Of a stretch of DNA of 64,000 nt, positions 25,026-32,788 are shown one piece after another. The notes under the pieces were generated by a model, which worked only from the letters and a program-made list of their open reading frames with translations, had not been told where the DNA came from and did no database searches. Numbering within the stretch: position 1 is the first letter of the stretch; the number at the start of each line of letters is the position of its first letter. A program made the translations under genes and the position numbers. Origin of the DNA: Streptomyces sp. ISL-1 (GTDB lineage: Bacteria; Actinomycetota; Actinomycetes; Streptomycetales; Streptomycetaceae); NCBI RefSeq assembly GCF_018614585.1, contig NZ_JAGGOI010000003.1, positions 147,005-211,004 on the forward strand. The letters are read 5' to 3'.

Positions 25026-25840
25026 TCACCGAGGGCGCGAATCCTGTTCGGCGGCCGAAGTGGCGACGGCGCACGTGTAACGGAGGCTGGTCTTGGCGCC
25101 GAGGGAGAAGACGTGTGCGAGATGAAGGGGGTCGGCGCCGTTGGCGAGAGCTTCTTCGAGGATGCGGTCCTGCCGTAGCCGGTCGATGCCCACTGGTAGC
25201 TGCTTGACTAGCTTGTCCATCCAGAACGTGCCCACTGCCGCAGTGGTTGTCGCGGTGTTCCGGCTGATCAGCAGGTGCGGTGGTGCTGTTCGACCAGCGA
25301 CGGTGCCGGTAGGCGAGGTAGTCGTTGATCGCCTCGGCGGTGTACTCGTCCTTCCAGCAGCAGCGAACTGATCCGGCGGGCAGGCAGAGCATGGACACCG
25401 GACAGAGCGACATCCACGCGAAGGGCCGGTTCCTGCAGGGCCGCTTGAGCCAACGACTCCACCTCGTCCGCGGTGAGCGACAAGGGAATCGAGTCGGGGA
25501 GCTTACCGCCGTGGACGCCGCGCATCGGGTTGGAGAACACCAGGCGTTCGGCCTTGAGCGTGCGGAACAGTCCTCTCGGGGCACTGGCGTCGTATGCGCG
25601 ATAGGGACGGTTGGCGAGCCATTCGATGACGTCGTCTCGGGTGATCTGACGCAGTGTTGTGTACTTTGCCGCGTACTCGGTGAGGAACGGCAGGACGCTC
25701 CTCAGGTTGGTGATGAGCATGGACCTGGCCCGTGGTCTGCGGCGAGAGGTCCCGTGCCTCAGGACCTTGATCCAGATGTTCAGCTCGGCCCGCCGCTTCG
25801 GCGCCCGTGCGACGTTGTCGAGAAGAACGACTGAGCACGC
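25026..25840 (-). pseudogene. Second tyrosine-type integrase, frameshifted
   Basis: Family-like blocks lie in three frames. Frame one has VVLLDNVARAPKRRAELNIW, LRQITRDDVIEWLANRPYRA and GLFRTLKAERLVFSNPMRG. Frame two has DEYTAEAINDYLAYRHRRW. Frame three has GTFWMDKLVKQLPVGIDRLR and ILEEALANGADPLHLAHVFS. Together they resemble the Streptomyces phage-type integrases that carry a degenerate C-terminal catalytic region. At least two frameshifts (near 25365 and 25235) make it a pseudogene. It is unrelated to the first integrase, so the island may be a composite of two elements. Confidence 0.7.
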
Positions 25841-25849
25841 GCTGCCGTA

Positions 25850-26200
25850 TCAGGAGAGCAATAACAAGCCGACGCAGAGCGCAGCCGATAGCAGGAGGCA
25901 GGCGACGTTGAGGCCGAGTAGTCGGCGGCGGAGGGCAAGGTAGCGGGCGGTATAGGTGCTGTTCAGTTCGGTGCAGCGGGCGGCAATCGCTCTGAGCATC
26001 TGTTTCGACAGGTTGACGCGCTGCTCGGCGTAGCGCCGGGCGATCTCGTTCTGTTCGGCGGTGGTGAGCCAGGGCATGCTGCGGACAAATGCTTCGGCTT
26101 CGCTGCGTGCTGTGCGCAGTTCTGCCTGGTAGAGCAGGTAGCCCTCGATCTTGTTGATACCTGCGGCAGTCTCCTGTTTTGTGGGTGGTGGTTGTTCCAT
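25850..26200 (-). CDS. Small coiled-coil membrane protein coupled to ctaD
   Basis: A 116-residue protein with a soluble helical N-terminal region (about 1-85; RRYAEQRVNLSKQMLRAIAA looks coiled-coil) and one C-terminal membrane helix (LLGLNVACLLLSAALCVGLL). Its ATG overlaps the ctaD stop codon by one base, a strong sign of translational coupling. No family name is recognised. It could assemble or stabilise the oxidase subunit, but that is inference from position only. Confidence 0.75.
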   Translation of the reverse strand: MEQPPPTKQETAAGINKIEGYLLYQAELRTARSEAEAFVRSMPWLTTAEQNEIARRYAEQRVNLSKQMLRAIAARCTELNSTYTARYLALRRRLLGLNVACLLLSAALCVGLLLLS

Positions 26201-27930
26201 CAGGAGTCGCCCTTGTCGTCTCCCAGCGGGGGTGCGACGCCTTTGCCAGGTTCGATGACGTCACGGCGATCGCCACTGGTGATGTTTTCGAGTTCAGCGA
26301 GGTCGGGGTGGTGCAGGTCGAAGGCCGGTGATTCGGAGCGGATCCTGGGCAGGGCAACGAAGTTGTGCCGGGGTGGGGGGCAGGAGGTTGCCCATTCCAA
26401 GGAGCGTCCGTATCCCCAGGGATCATCGACGTCGATGCGTTTGCCGTACTTGGCGGTTTTCCACACGTTGTAGAAGAACGGCAGCGTGGAGGAGCCGAGA
26501 AGAAAGGCCCCGATGGTCGAGATGGTGTTCAGCGTGGTGAAGCCGTCCGCGGCCAGATAGTCGGCGTATCGGCGGGGCATGCCTTCGGCACCCAGCCAGT
26601 GCTGGATGAGAAACGTGGTGTGGAAGCCGATGAACAGCGTCCAGAAGTGGATCTTTCCGAGTCGCTCGTCGAGCAGGGTGCCTGTCATCTTGGGCCACCA
26701 GAAGTGGAAACCGGCGAACATCGCGAACACGACGGTCCCGAAGACGACGTAGTGGAAGTGGGCCACGACGAAGTAGCTGTCGGTGACGTGGAAATCCATC
26801 GGCGGGGAGGCCAGGATGACGCCCGTCAGGCCGCCGAAGAGGAAGGTCACGAGGAACCCCATGGACCACAGCATCGGTGTTTCGAAGGACAGCGAGCCTG
26901 TCCACATGGTGCCGATCCAGTTGAAGAATTTCACCCCAGTCGGCACAGCGATGAGGAACGTCATGAAGGAGAAGAACGGCAGCAGGACGGCGCCTGTTGC
27001 GAACATGTGATGAGCCCACACCGTGACAGACAGGCCAGTGATAGCGATGGTGGCGCCCACCAGCCCCACATAGCCGAAGATCGGTTTACGGGCGAAGACG
27101 GGGATGATCTCGGTGACGATGCCGAAGAACGGCAGCGCGATGATGTAGACCTCTGGGTGTCCGAAGAACCAGAACAGGTGCTGCCACAGCAGGGCGCCGC
27201 CGTTTCCCGGGTCGAACACCTGGGCCCCGAACTTGCGGTCGGCCTCCAGGACGAGCAGCGCAGCTGCGAGGACGGGGAAGGCCAGCAGGACCAGCACCGA
27301 TGTGAACAGGATGTTCCAGGTGAAGATCGGCATGCGGAACATGGTCATCCCGGGCGCGCGCATGCATACGATCGTCGTGATGAAGTTGACCGCGCCGAGG
27401 ATCGTGCCAAACCCGGACAGCGCGAGCCCCATGACCCACAGGTCTCCACCGATGAAGGGGGTCCGCTCGCCCCCGCTGAGCGGGGTGTAAGCAGTCCAGC
27501 CGAAGTCGGCGGCGCCCTGCGGGGCGAGAAAACCGCCGGTGGCCATCAGCCCGCCGAAGAGGAACAGCCAGAATGAGAGCATGTTCAGCCGTGGGAATGC
27601 GACGTCGGGTGCGCCGATCTGCAGCGGCATGACCGCATTGGCGAATCCCGCGAAGGTCGGGGTAGCGAAGAACAGCAACATGATCGTGCCGTGCATCGTG
27701 AACGTCTGGTTGTACTGCTCAGTGGACATGATCTGCAGACCAGGGCGAGCCAGTTCCGCCCGCAACATCAGCGCCATCACACCGGCGAGCACGAAGAACA
27801 TGAACGAGGCGATGAGATAGAGGTGACCGATCTTCTTGTGATCGGTCGTCGTGATCCAGCTGATCACGACACTGCCGCGTGTGCGTCCCGCGACCGGGAC
27901 AGGAGCGATCGGTTCGGTGGAAGTGGCCAT
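26200..27930 (-). CDS. ctaD: Cytochrome c oxidase subunit I (aa3 type), island-borne copy
   Basis: A 576-residue, 12-helix haem-copper oxidase subunit I that reduces O2 and pumps protons. All key residues are present: haem a ligands His80 (TMHGTIM) and His393, haem a3 ligand His391 (HFHYV), CuB ligands His258, His307 and His308, the cross-linked Tyr262 (GHPEVY), D-channel Asp109 and Glu260, and K-channel Lys334. It therefore looks functional. Subunits II and III, the bcc complex and haem A genes are not in the window, so it must replace or supplement subunit I of the main oxidase. ATG at 27930 by homology ([11 protein letters not shown]). Confidence 0.95.
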   Translation of the reverse strand: MATSTEPIAPVPVAGRTRGSVVISWITTTDHKKIGHLYLIASFMFFVLAGVMALMLRAELARPGLQIMSTEQYNQTFTMHGTIMLLFFATPTFAGFANAVMPLQIGAPDVAFPRLNMLSFWLFLFGGLMATGGFLAPQGAADFGWTAYTPLSGGERTPFIGGDLWVMGLALSGFGTILGAVNFITTIVCMRAPGMTMFRMPIFTWNILFTSVLVLLAFPVLAAALLVLEADRKFGAQVFDPGNGGALLWQHLFWFFGHPEVYIIALPFFGIVTEIIPVFARKPIFGYVGLVGATIAITGLSVTVWAHHMFATGAVLLPFFSFMTFLIAVPTGVKFFNWIGTMWTGSLSFETPMLWSMGFLVTFLFGGLTGVILASPPMDFHVTDSYFVVAHFHYVVFGTVVFAMFAGFHFWWPKMTGTLLDERLGKIHFWTLFIGFHTTFLIQHWLGAEGMPRRYADYLAADGFTTLNTISTIGAFLLGSSTLPFFYNVWKTAKYGKRIDVDDPWGYGRSLEWATSCPPPRHNFVALPRIRSESPAFDLHHPDLAELENITSGDRRDVIEPGKGVAPPLGDDKGDS

Positions 27931-28763
27931 ACGAATCCCTACGTTTGCCGTTGGCGAGCAAGACGCGCGGCAGAGTGCCCCTCCGACGTCATCGCACACG
28001 CTACGGCTGCAGATCTCCAGTAACCGGTTCGATTAGTCCGTTTCGGAATTAGACCTCTCATGCGACTTTCGCGCTCGCTCAGACGTGCGCGACGCCCGTA
28101 CCGCGAAGGCGCCACCGCGGACGTCGCGATGTCCTCGTATGGGTACTGGTAAAGGGCCGTCCGCCGTTCACTCCCCCTTGGCGTTTGGCGCGCTTCGAGA
28201 AGGACTCGGTCACTTCCTTCACCGTGTTGATCTCGGCGGCCTCGATTCTCCCGCTCGTTAGCGGGCGCGAACGGGCCCGCTCGAGAGCCTCATCCCGCCA
28301 CCGCTGTTGCCGACAGCGCGAGTCCGGTTGCCGCGTAGGCCGTACCGGCCGGCAATCGGAGTCGTTGCAAATCCACGGTGCTTCTCCCCATGGGGAGAAG
28401 CTCAACAAGCATGTCGTCGGCGGCGGTTGGCCGCCGGGGGCAAGTAGATGCGCCGTCCTGTCCCACCCGCGAGAACCCGAACGCCCGTCATGCGCCGCCG
28501 CCGACATCCCTCCGACACCACCGTCGCTGATTGGCCCTGCTCGAACCGATGCCGCCTCCCGGCCAGCCAGACCAAGGCGGGAGGGCACCCCTAAAGGTGG
28601 CCGAGGCACGAGAGCGTCGATGCCATCCGCTACAGCGTCGACAACGGCGAAGCCCATCTGGCCTGGTAACCCATCACTCTGATGACCCGGCGCCTGACCC
28701 GAACTCCGGCAGCCCAGAAGGCTGTCGGACGGCGGTGAACAGCAGAGGGCACCCTGCGGTGAG
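27931..28763. other. Gene-poor stretch upstream of ctaD
   Basis: About 830 bp of island DNA. The ctaD promoter must lie in the first 100-150 bp. Long frames exist (for example 28079-28900 minus), but their composition is Arg/Ser/Pro-rich without family-like motifs. A short plus-strand segment near 28610-28670 reads HESVDAIRYSVDNGEAHLAW before a stop and may be the tail of a lost gene. A 22-bp palindrome is listed separately. Confidence 0.35.
28380..28401. repeat. 22-bp perfect palindrome
   Basis: The core CTTCTCCCCATGGGGAGAAG (28381-28400) is extended by one G:C pair on each side. It lies in DNA without a gene. It could be an operator, a terminator of an unrecognised transcript, or a replication or recombination relic. 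There is no loop, so as a hairpin it would be a cruciform rather than a typical terminator. Confidence 0.8.
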
Positions 28764-28979
28764 CTATCCCATGACTGCTCGGGCCGCGTCGAGAAAGGCC
28801 AGGCGGTTGTCCTCCAGGTAATCACGCACACTCTCGCCGTCGGGCAGGCTTTCCCACACGGTCCGGTTGAGGTCGAGGAAGTACGCGCGCGCCGCATCAT
28901 GCGGCAGCGGGCACTGAAGCCGGATCAACCTTTTGACTTCATGGACTGACGATTTCCTGCGCTGAGTGGCCCTGTGCAT
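28764..28979 (-). CDS. Short hypothetical protein or gene remnant
   Basis: A 71-codon frame whose C-terminal part looks like real coding sequence (ARAYFLDLNRTVWESLPDGE and YLEDNRLAFLDAARAVMG), while the first 15 residues do not. It may be the surviving 3' end of a larger gene. No family is recognised. It sits among truncated genes at the right side of the island. Confidence 0.35.
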   Translation of the reverse strand: MHRATQRRKSSVHEVKRLIRLQCPLPHDAARAYFLDLNRTVWESLPDGESVRDYLEDNRLAFLDAARAVMG

Positions 28980-29039
28980 TCCGAAAGCAGGGACGCTGGC
29001 TGTGAACTGGACGGTGACCGTCGGATTCGAGCTCGGACG

Positions 29040-29270
29040 TCAGCCTTCGATGCCGGTGGAGCTGTGGGCGGCGCCGACTGGTTTGATTCGGGTGAGCCCC
29101 GCTGACGGAGGTAGACGGACAAAATGGCCATGGACGCGACCGCGAGGAGCTCCGACTGCCAGTTCTGCAGGGACCGGCTCCAGAAGTCGGCAGAGATCAC
29201 GTACTCACCCCAGCCGACGGGCGCCTGAAGCTGTCGCAGCCGCTGCTCGTTGTAGGCGGCGACTCCGGCA
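29040..29270 (-). pseudogene. DUF6766 membrane protein remnant
   Basis: The frame reads RLRQLQAPVGWGEYVISADF, WSRSLQNWQSELLAVASMAI and LSVYLRQRGSPES, the conserved C-terminal portion of the DUF6766 family (small polytopic proteins common in actinobacteria). A one-base deletion near 29085 pushes the usual final residues into another frame. The N-terminal membrane helices are missing, so this is a truncated relic. Confidence 0.7.
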
Positions 29271-29311
29271 ATCGTGGGCAGTGCCTCTGCGCTGACGGGG
29301 TGACACCATCG

Positions 29312-29600
29312 CTACATGTGCGGCTGACCGTAGTACCGGGCGAACTGCTCCAGGTAGCTGGGCTCGCCGGTGTACTTGGCCTCGTCGAATTCGGGCGCGC
29401 CTTTGATCTGAATCTTTCGTCCGGTTGACGTAGAGCGTCTCCGCGGCCGTGTCGATGCGCTCGATGGTTCCGACGGGCAGCAGCACGTGCTTGCCGAAAA
29501 TCCAGATACTGGTGTCGACAACGAGGTGGGTCTTGCGCGTCTTTGGGGCTGGGCGATGTCACCCAGGACCACGAACCATCCCGATCCAACACCTTCATAA
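29312..29600 (-). pseudogene. PRC-barrel domain protein remnant
   Basis: Fragments in three frames rebuild a PRC-barrel protein: WFVVLGDIAQPQ, then KTHLVVDTSIWIFGKHVLLP, VGTIERIDTAAETLYVNRTK and IKGAPEFDEAKYTGEPSYLE, ending YYGQPHM and a stop. At least two frameshifts (near 29545 and 29425) disrupt it. The 5' part is missing where IS5-type sequence begins. It is a different lineage from the intact PRC-barrel gene near 53 kb. Confidence 0.65.
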
Positions 29601-29827
29601 AGAGTTTTTGTCCCGGCAGGGGCGTTTGATTGTTGTATGGATGGCCAGCTGGCTGGGGTTGCTGAGGCTGAATGGCGTTCGTAGCGGGGGCTGAGTCGGC
29701 GGTAGCCGGACAGCCAGGAGATCGTCCGCTCGATGACCCATCTGCGCCGCCCGAGTCGTTCGCTGGACTCGATGCCATTGCGGGCGATGCGAACCCGATG
29801 CGCTTGCCCGCGTCTGGCGCCGTGCAA
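29601..29827 (-). pseudogene. IS5-type transposase 3' fragment
   Basis: The minus strand encodes RIARNGIESSERLGRRRWVI, ERTISWLSGYRRLSPRYERH, the conserved W-V-[IV]-E-R-T-[IF]-[SA]-W block around the catalytic Glu of IS5/IS4-group DDE transposases. Only this C-terminal piece remains. The sequence at 29590-29640 probably includes the IS end, abutting the PRC-barrel remnant. Confidence 0.75.
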
Positions 29828-29850
29828 TACGCCCTGGACTCGACCTCGCC

Positions 29851-29874
29851 AGCCGCTCCCGTTGGGGAGCGGCT
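29851..29874. terminator. Strong hairpin near the right end of the island
   Basis: AGCCGCTCCC and GGGAGCGGCT form a perfect 10-bp stem around a GTTG loop. It lies 60 bp inside the right repeat, beside a CTGGGGAGTTT motif also present near the left end. It could be a terminator or part of the attachment region. Confidence 0.5.
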
Positions 29875-29935
29875 GGGGAGTTTCCTCGTCGTTTGGGAGG
29901 CCTTGGGGAGGTCAGAGACCTAGTCTCGGCCTCTA

Positions 29936-30038
29936 CATGACGTACGTGCCGAGATCGTCGGCCTCGACGAAGCCCGGAAGCGAGCCGCCTTCACGCAGGG
30001 GCGTGACGTAGCGGGTCGCGGTGACTTCGGAGAGCATT
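29936..30038. repeat. Right attachment-type direct repeat (attR), orphan 5' end of the HipA-like gene
   Basis: Copy of codons 1-34 of the HipA-like kinase (minus strand, ATG at 30037) followed at once by a TAG stop at 29933-29935. The sequence beyond it towards 30120 should be the ancestral kinase promoter region, now separated from the kinase body by 10 kb. Confidence 0.85.
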
Positions 30039-30120
30039 GCCCCACAGTACTTCGGGCGGGTCGGGTGACCGCTCGGATTATCGCTTGTCATGGCCTGCGC
30101 AGACATGCCAAGGATGCCTC

Positions 30121-32256
30121 ATGGCCGAAGACACGCAAGACCCCATGGATGCCCAGGACTTCCCTCGTCAGTACGCCCGGACCCGGCGCTTCTCGCTCGG
30201 CGTCCCCCGGCGCTTCACCGTCTCGCCGGACGGCTCGCGCGTGCTGTTCGTACGCAGCACGGGCGGACAGGACGGAGTCAGCCGGCTGTGGCTGTACGAG
30301 GACGGGCAGGAACGCGTCCTCGCCGATCCCCTCGCGTTGGGCGGCGAGGCGGACGTGCCGGAGGCGGAGAAGGTCCGCCGGGAACGCGCGAGGGAGACAT
30401 CGTCGGGTGTGGTGTCGTACGCGACCGACGGCGCGGTCCTGATCGTGGCCTTCGCGCTGGGCGGGGAACTCTGGACGGTACGGACGGACGGCGGTGCCGC
30501 GCGCAGGATCGCGACAGCGGGCCCCGTGGTCGACCCGCGTCCCTCGCCGGACGGCGAGCGGATCGCGTACGTCACCGGTGGGGCTCTCCGTGTCGTACGC
30601 AGCGACGGGACCGACGACCGGCTGCTGGCCGCGCCGGAGGGCCACGAGGTGACCTATGGGCTCTCCGATCATGTGTCGGCGGAGTCGATCGGACGGCCGC
30701 GCGGCCACTGGTGGTCGCCGGACGGGGACGCGCTGCTGGTCGCCCGCGTGGACAGCTCTCCCGTGCAGCGCTGGTACATCGCGGATCCCGCGAACCCGAC
30801 GAAGCCTCCGACGTCGATGCCGTATCCGGCGGCGGGGACGGCGAACGCCGAGGTGTCGATGCACATCGTGCGCCTTGACAGTGCTCGGGTGCGGGTACGC
30901 ATCCCGGCCGCTGCCGGCGAGGACCACCACCCCTCGGCCTGGACCGATCCCGCCTTCGAGTACGTCACGTCGGCCGACTGGGACCGCCATGGCCCGCTGA
31001 TCTCCGTGCAGACCCGTGATCAGCGCTCGCAGTTGACGCTGTCCGTGGATCCCGCGACCGGGGCGACACAGACGCAGCATCATGCCCGCGACGAGGCGTG
31101 GGTGTCCTTGATGCCTGGCACTCCCTTCCGTCTCCCGTCGGGCACGCTCGTGATTCCCTGGTGCCGCTCCGACACTCAGGGGCTGCGGATCGGAGACACC
31201 GTCACCCCGGACGGACTCGAGATCCGCGAGGTGGTCGGCACCGTCGGCGAGTTGGTCTTGTTCACCGCGAGCGAGGATCCGACCTATATCCATGTCTGGT
31301 CGCACGACCCGGACGCGGGCTTCGTCCGGGTCAGCGAGGGCCCCGGCGTCCACACCGCCGCCGTGGGCGGTGACACCGTCGTCCTGGACAGGAGGACGGA
31401 CGACGGACAGTCGGTGACCGTGCTGCACGGCGGCAAGCCCGGCGGACAGATCGCCGTGCTCGCCGAGACCCCCCTGGTCACACCCCGGCCGGTGTTCCTC
31501 ACCCTCGGGGAGCGCGAGCTGCGCAGCCAGCTCTTCCTGCCGTCCCGGCACAAGCCGGGCTCCGGGAAGCTGCCGGTGCTCCTCAACCCGTACTCCGGCG
31601 CCGGTACCCAGCTGGTGGTGCACGAGCGCGGATGGTGGTCAGCGGTGTCGCAGTGGTTCGCCGAGCAGGGTTTTGCCGTGCTCGTCACGGACGGCCGCGG
31701 CACCCCCGGCCGGGGCAGGGCCTGGGAGAAGGCCATTCACGGCGACCGGCTGACACTCGTACTCGAGGACCAGATCGACGCGCTGCACGAGGCGGCCGCC
31801 CTCCATCCCGATCTGGACCTGGACGCGGTGGCGATCCGTGGCTGGTCCTACGGGGGCTATCTGGCGGCGGGCGCACTGCTGCACCACCCGGAGGTTTTCC
31901 ACGCGGCGGTCGCGGGCGCCGCACCGACCGACCGGCGGCTCTACGACACGCACTGGGAGGAGCGCTTCCTCGGTCACCCTGACGTGCTGCCGGAGAACTA
32001 CAAACGCAGTTCGCTCGTCCCGTATGCCCACAAGCTGACCCGTCCGCTGCTGCTGGTTCACGGCGTCGCCGACGACAACGTGGTCTTCGCGCACATGCTG
32101 CGCTTTTCATCGGCGCTGCTGGCGGCGGGCCGCCCGCACACAGTGCTGCCGCTCTCGGGAGCCACGCATCTGATCACCGATCGGGACCAGGCGAGTAATC
32201 TGCTGCTGCTCGAGACGGCCTTTCTGAAGAAATCCTTGAATTCCCCGAGGCACTGA
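30121..32256 (+). CDS. S9 family serine peptidase (dipeptidyl-peptidase IV/prolyl oligopeptidase type)
   Basis: A 711-residue cytosolic peptidase. The N-terminal half is a beta-propeller (RFTVSPDGSRVLFVRS, PRPSPDGERIAYVTGGALR), with DPPIV_N character. The C-terminal alpha/beta hydrolase domain carries the catalytic Ser576 in GWSYGG, Asp at 651/652 in HGVADDNVVF, and His683 in GATHLI. There is no signal peptide. It probably releases dipeptides or degrades proline-containing peptides. ATG at 30121 is chosen by family length; 30145 is the alternative. It is the first chromosomal gene after the island. Confidence 0.92.
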   Translation: MAEDTQDPMDAQDFPRQYARTRRFSLGVPRRFTVSPDGSRVLFVRSTGGQDGVSRLWLYEDGQERVLADPLALGGEADVPEAEKVRRERARETSSGVVSYATDGAVLIVAFALGGELWTVRTDGGAARRIATAGPVVDPRPSPDGERIAYVTGGALRVVRSDGTDDRLLAAPEGHEVTYGLSDHVSAESIGRPRGHWWSPDGDALLVARVDSSPVQRWYIADPANPTKPPTSMPYPAAGTANAEVSMHIVRLDSARVRVRIPAAAGEDHHPSAWTDPAFEYVTSADWDRHGPLISVQTRDQRSQLTLSVDPATGATQTQHHARDEAWVSLMPGTPFRLPSGTLVIPWCRSDTQGLRIGDTVTPDGLEIREVVGTVGELVLFTASEDPTYIHVWSHDPDAGFVRVSEGPGVHTAAVGGDTVVLDRRTDDGQSVTVLHGGKPGGQIAVLAETPLVTPRPVFLTLGERELRSQLFLPSRHKPGSGKLPVLLNPYSGAGTQLVVHERGWWSAVSQWFAEQGFAVLVTDGRGTPGRGRAWEKAIHGDRLTLVLEDQIDALHEAAALHPDLDLDAVAIRGWSYGGYLAAGALLHHPEVFHAAVAGAAPTDRRLYDTHWEERFLGHPDVLPENYKRSSLVPYAHKLTRPLLLVHGVADDNVVFAHMLRFSSALLAAGRPHTVLPLSGATHLITDRDQASNLLLLETAFLKKSLNSPRH

Positions 32257-32338
32257 ACATGCCGCTCCGCCCACGCGTAAAACATCAAGAACCGGCCGGT
32301 GTGAAAGGCCGGACAGGGAGCGTCGAAAGGGAGCCAGC

Positions 32339-32788
32339 ATGAACGGATCACAGGGGCCGTCGCGGACCGTGACTCGCCGTACCGTCGTCGCCGCGGTGGG
32401 CGGGGCTGGCCTCACCGTCGCGCTGACCGCGTGCGCCGGCTCGGACGACGGCGGCCAGAAGGTGGCCGAACCACCGGCAGACGGCACGGGCGGAGCGGGC
32501 GACGGGGGCAAAGTGCTCGCCAAGACCGCCGACATCCCCGAGGGCGGCGGCAAGGTCATCGGCGATGTCGTGGTCACGCAGCCGAAGGCCGGGGAATTCA
32601 AGGCGTTCTCGTCCAAGTGCACCCACCAGGGCTGCGCGGTGAAGGACGTCGCCGACGGCGTCATCAACTGCCCTTGTCACGGCAGCCTGTTCAGCGCCGC
32701 GGACGGCAGCGTCAAGAAGGGTCCCGCCACCTCCCCGCTGCCGCCCGCCTCCATCACTGTGGACGGGGACTCGATCAAGCTCGCCTAG
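32339..32788 (+). CDS. Rieske [2Fe-2S] lipoprotein, Tat-exported
   Basis: A 149-residue protein. It has a twin-arginine leader (TRRTVVAAV), a lipobox LTAC with Cys32 as lipidation site, a Gly/Asp-rich linker, and a Rieske domain with C94-T-H96-Q-G-C99 and C111-P-C113-H114. Cys94, His96, Cys111 and His114 ligate the cluster and Cys99-Cys113 form the disulfide. It is a small membrane-anchored electron-transfer protein, distinct from the bc1 Rieske subunit. The redox partner is unknown. Its stop overlaps the convergent isochorismatase-like gene by 4 bp. Confidence 0.92.
   Translation: MNGSQGPSRTVTRRTVVAAVGGAGLTVALTACAGSDDGGQKVAEPPADGTGGAGDGGKVLAKTADIPEGGGKVIGDVVVTQPKAGEFKAFSSKCTHQGCAVKDVADGVINCPCHGSLFSAADGSVKKGPATSPLPPASITVDGDSIKLA

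Larger units (their letters stand above)
19786..29935. mobile_element. 10.25-kb integrated genomic island at the 5' end of a HipA-like kinase gene
   Basis: The interval lies between two direct copies of the kinase 5' end. It contains a tyrosine integrase pseudogene beside the left copy, a second integrase pseudogene, IS21 and IS5 remnants, and cargo genes (Nudix, hexapeptide protein, Rho-N protein, ctaD with its partner). Direct repeats of CTGGGGAGTTT sit near both ends (19880-19890 and 29873-29883) and could be integrase arm sites. With both integrases broken and no replication or transfer gene seen, the element looks decayed and fixed. Confidence 0.8.

Noticed and set aside
28610..28672. 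Plus-strand segment reading HESVDAIRYSVDNGEAHLAW before a stop
   Set aside because: It looks like a real gene tail, but the frame is closed by TAA only five codons upstream, so no gene can be defined; mentioned in the intergenic entry only.
28079..28900. A 273-codon minus-strand frame in the gene-poor island section
   Set aside because: Composition is Ser/Arg/Pro-rich without motifs, and its 5' part overlaps the better-looking frame 28764-28979.
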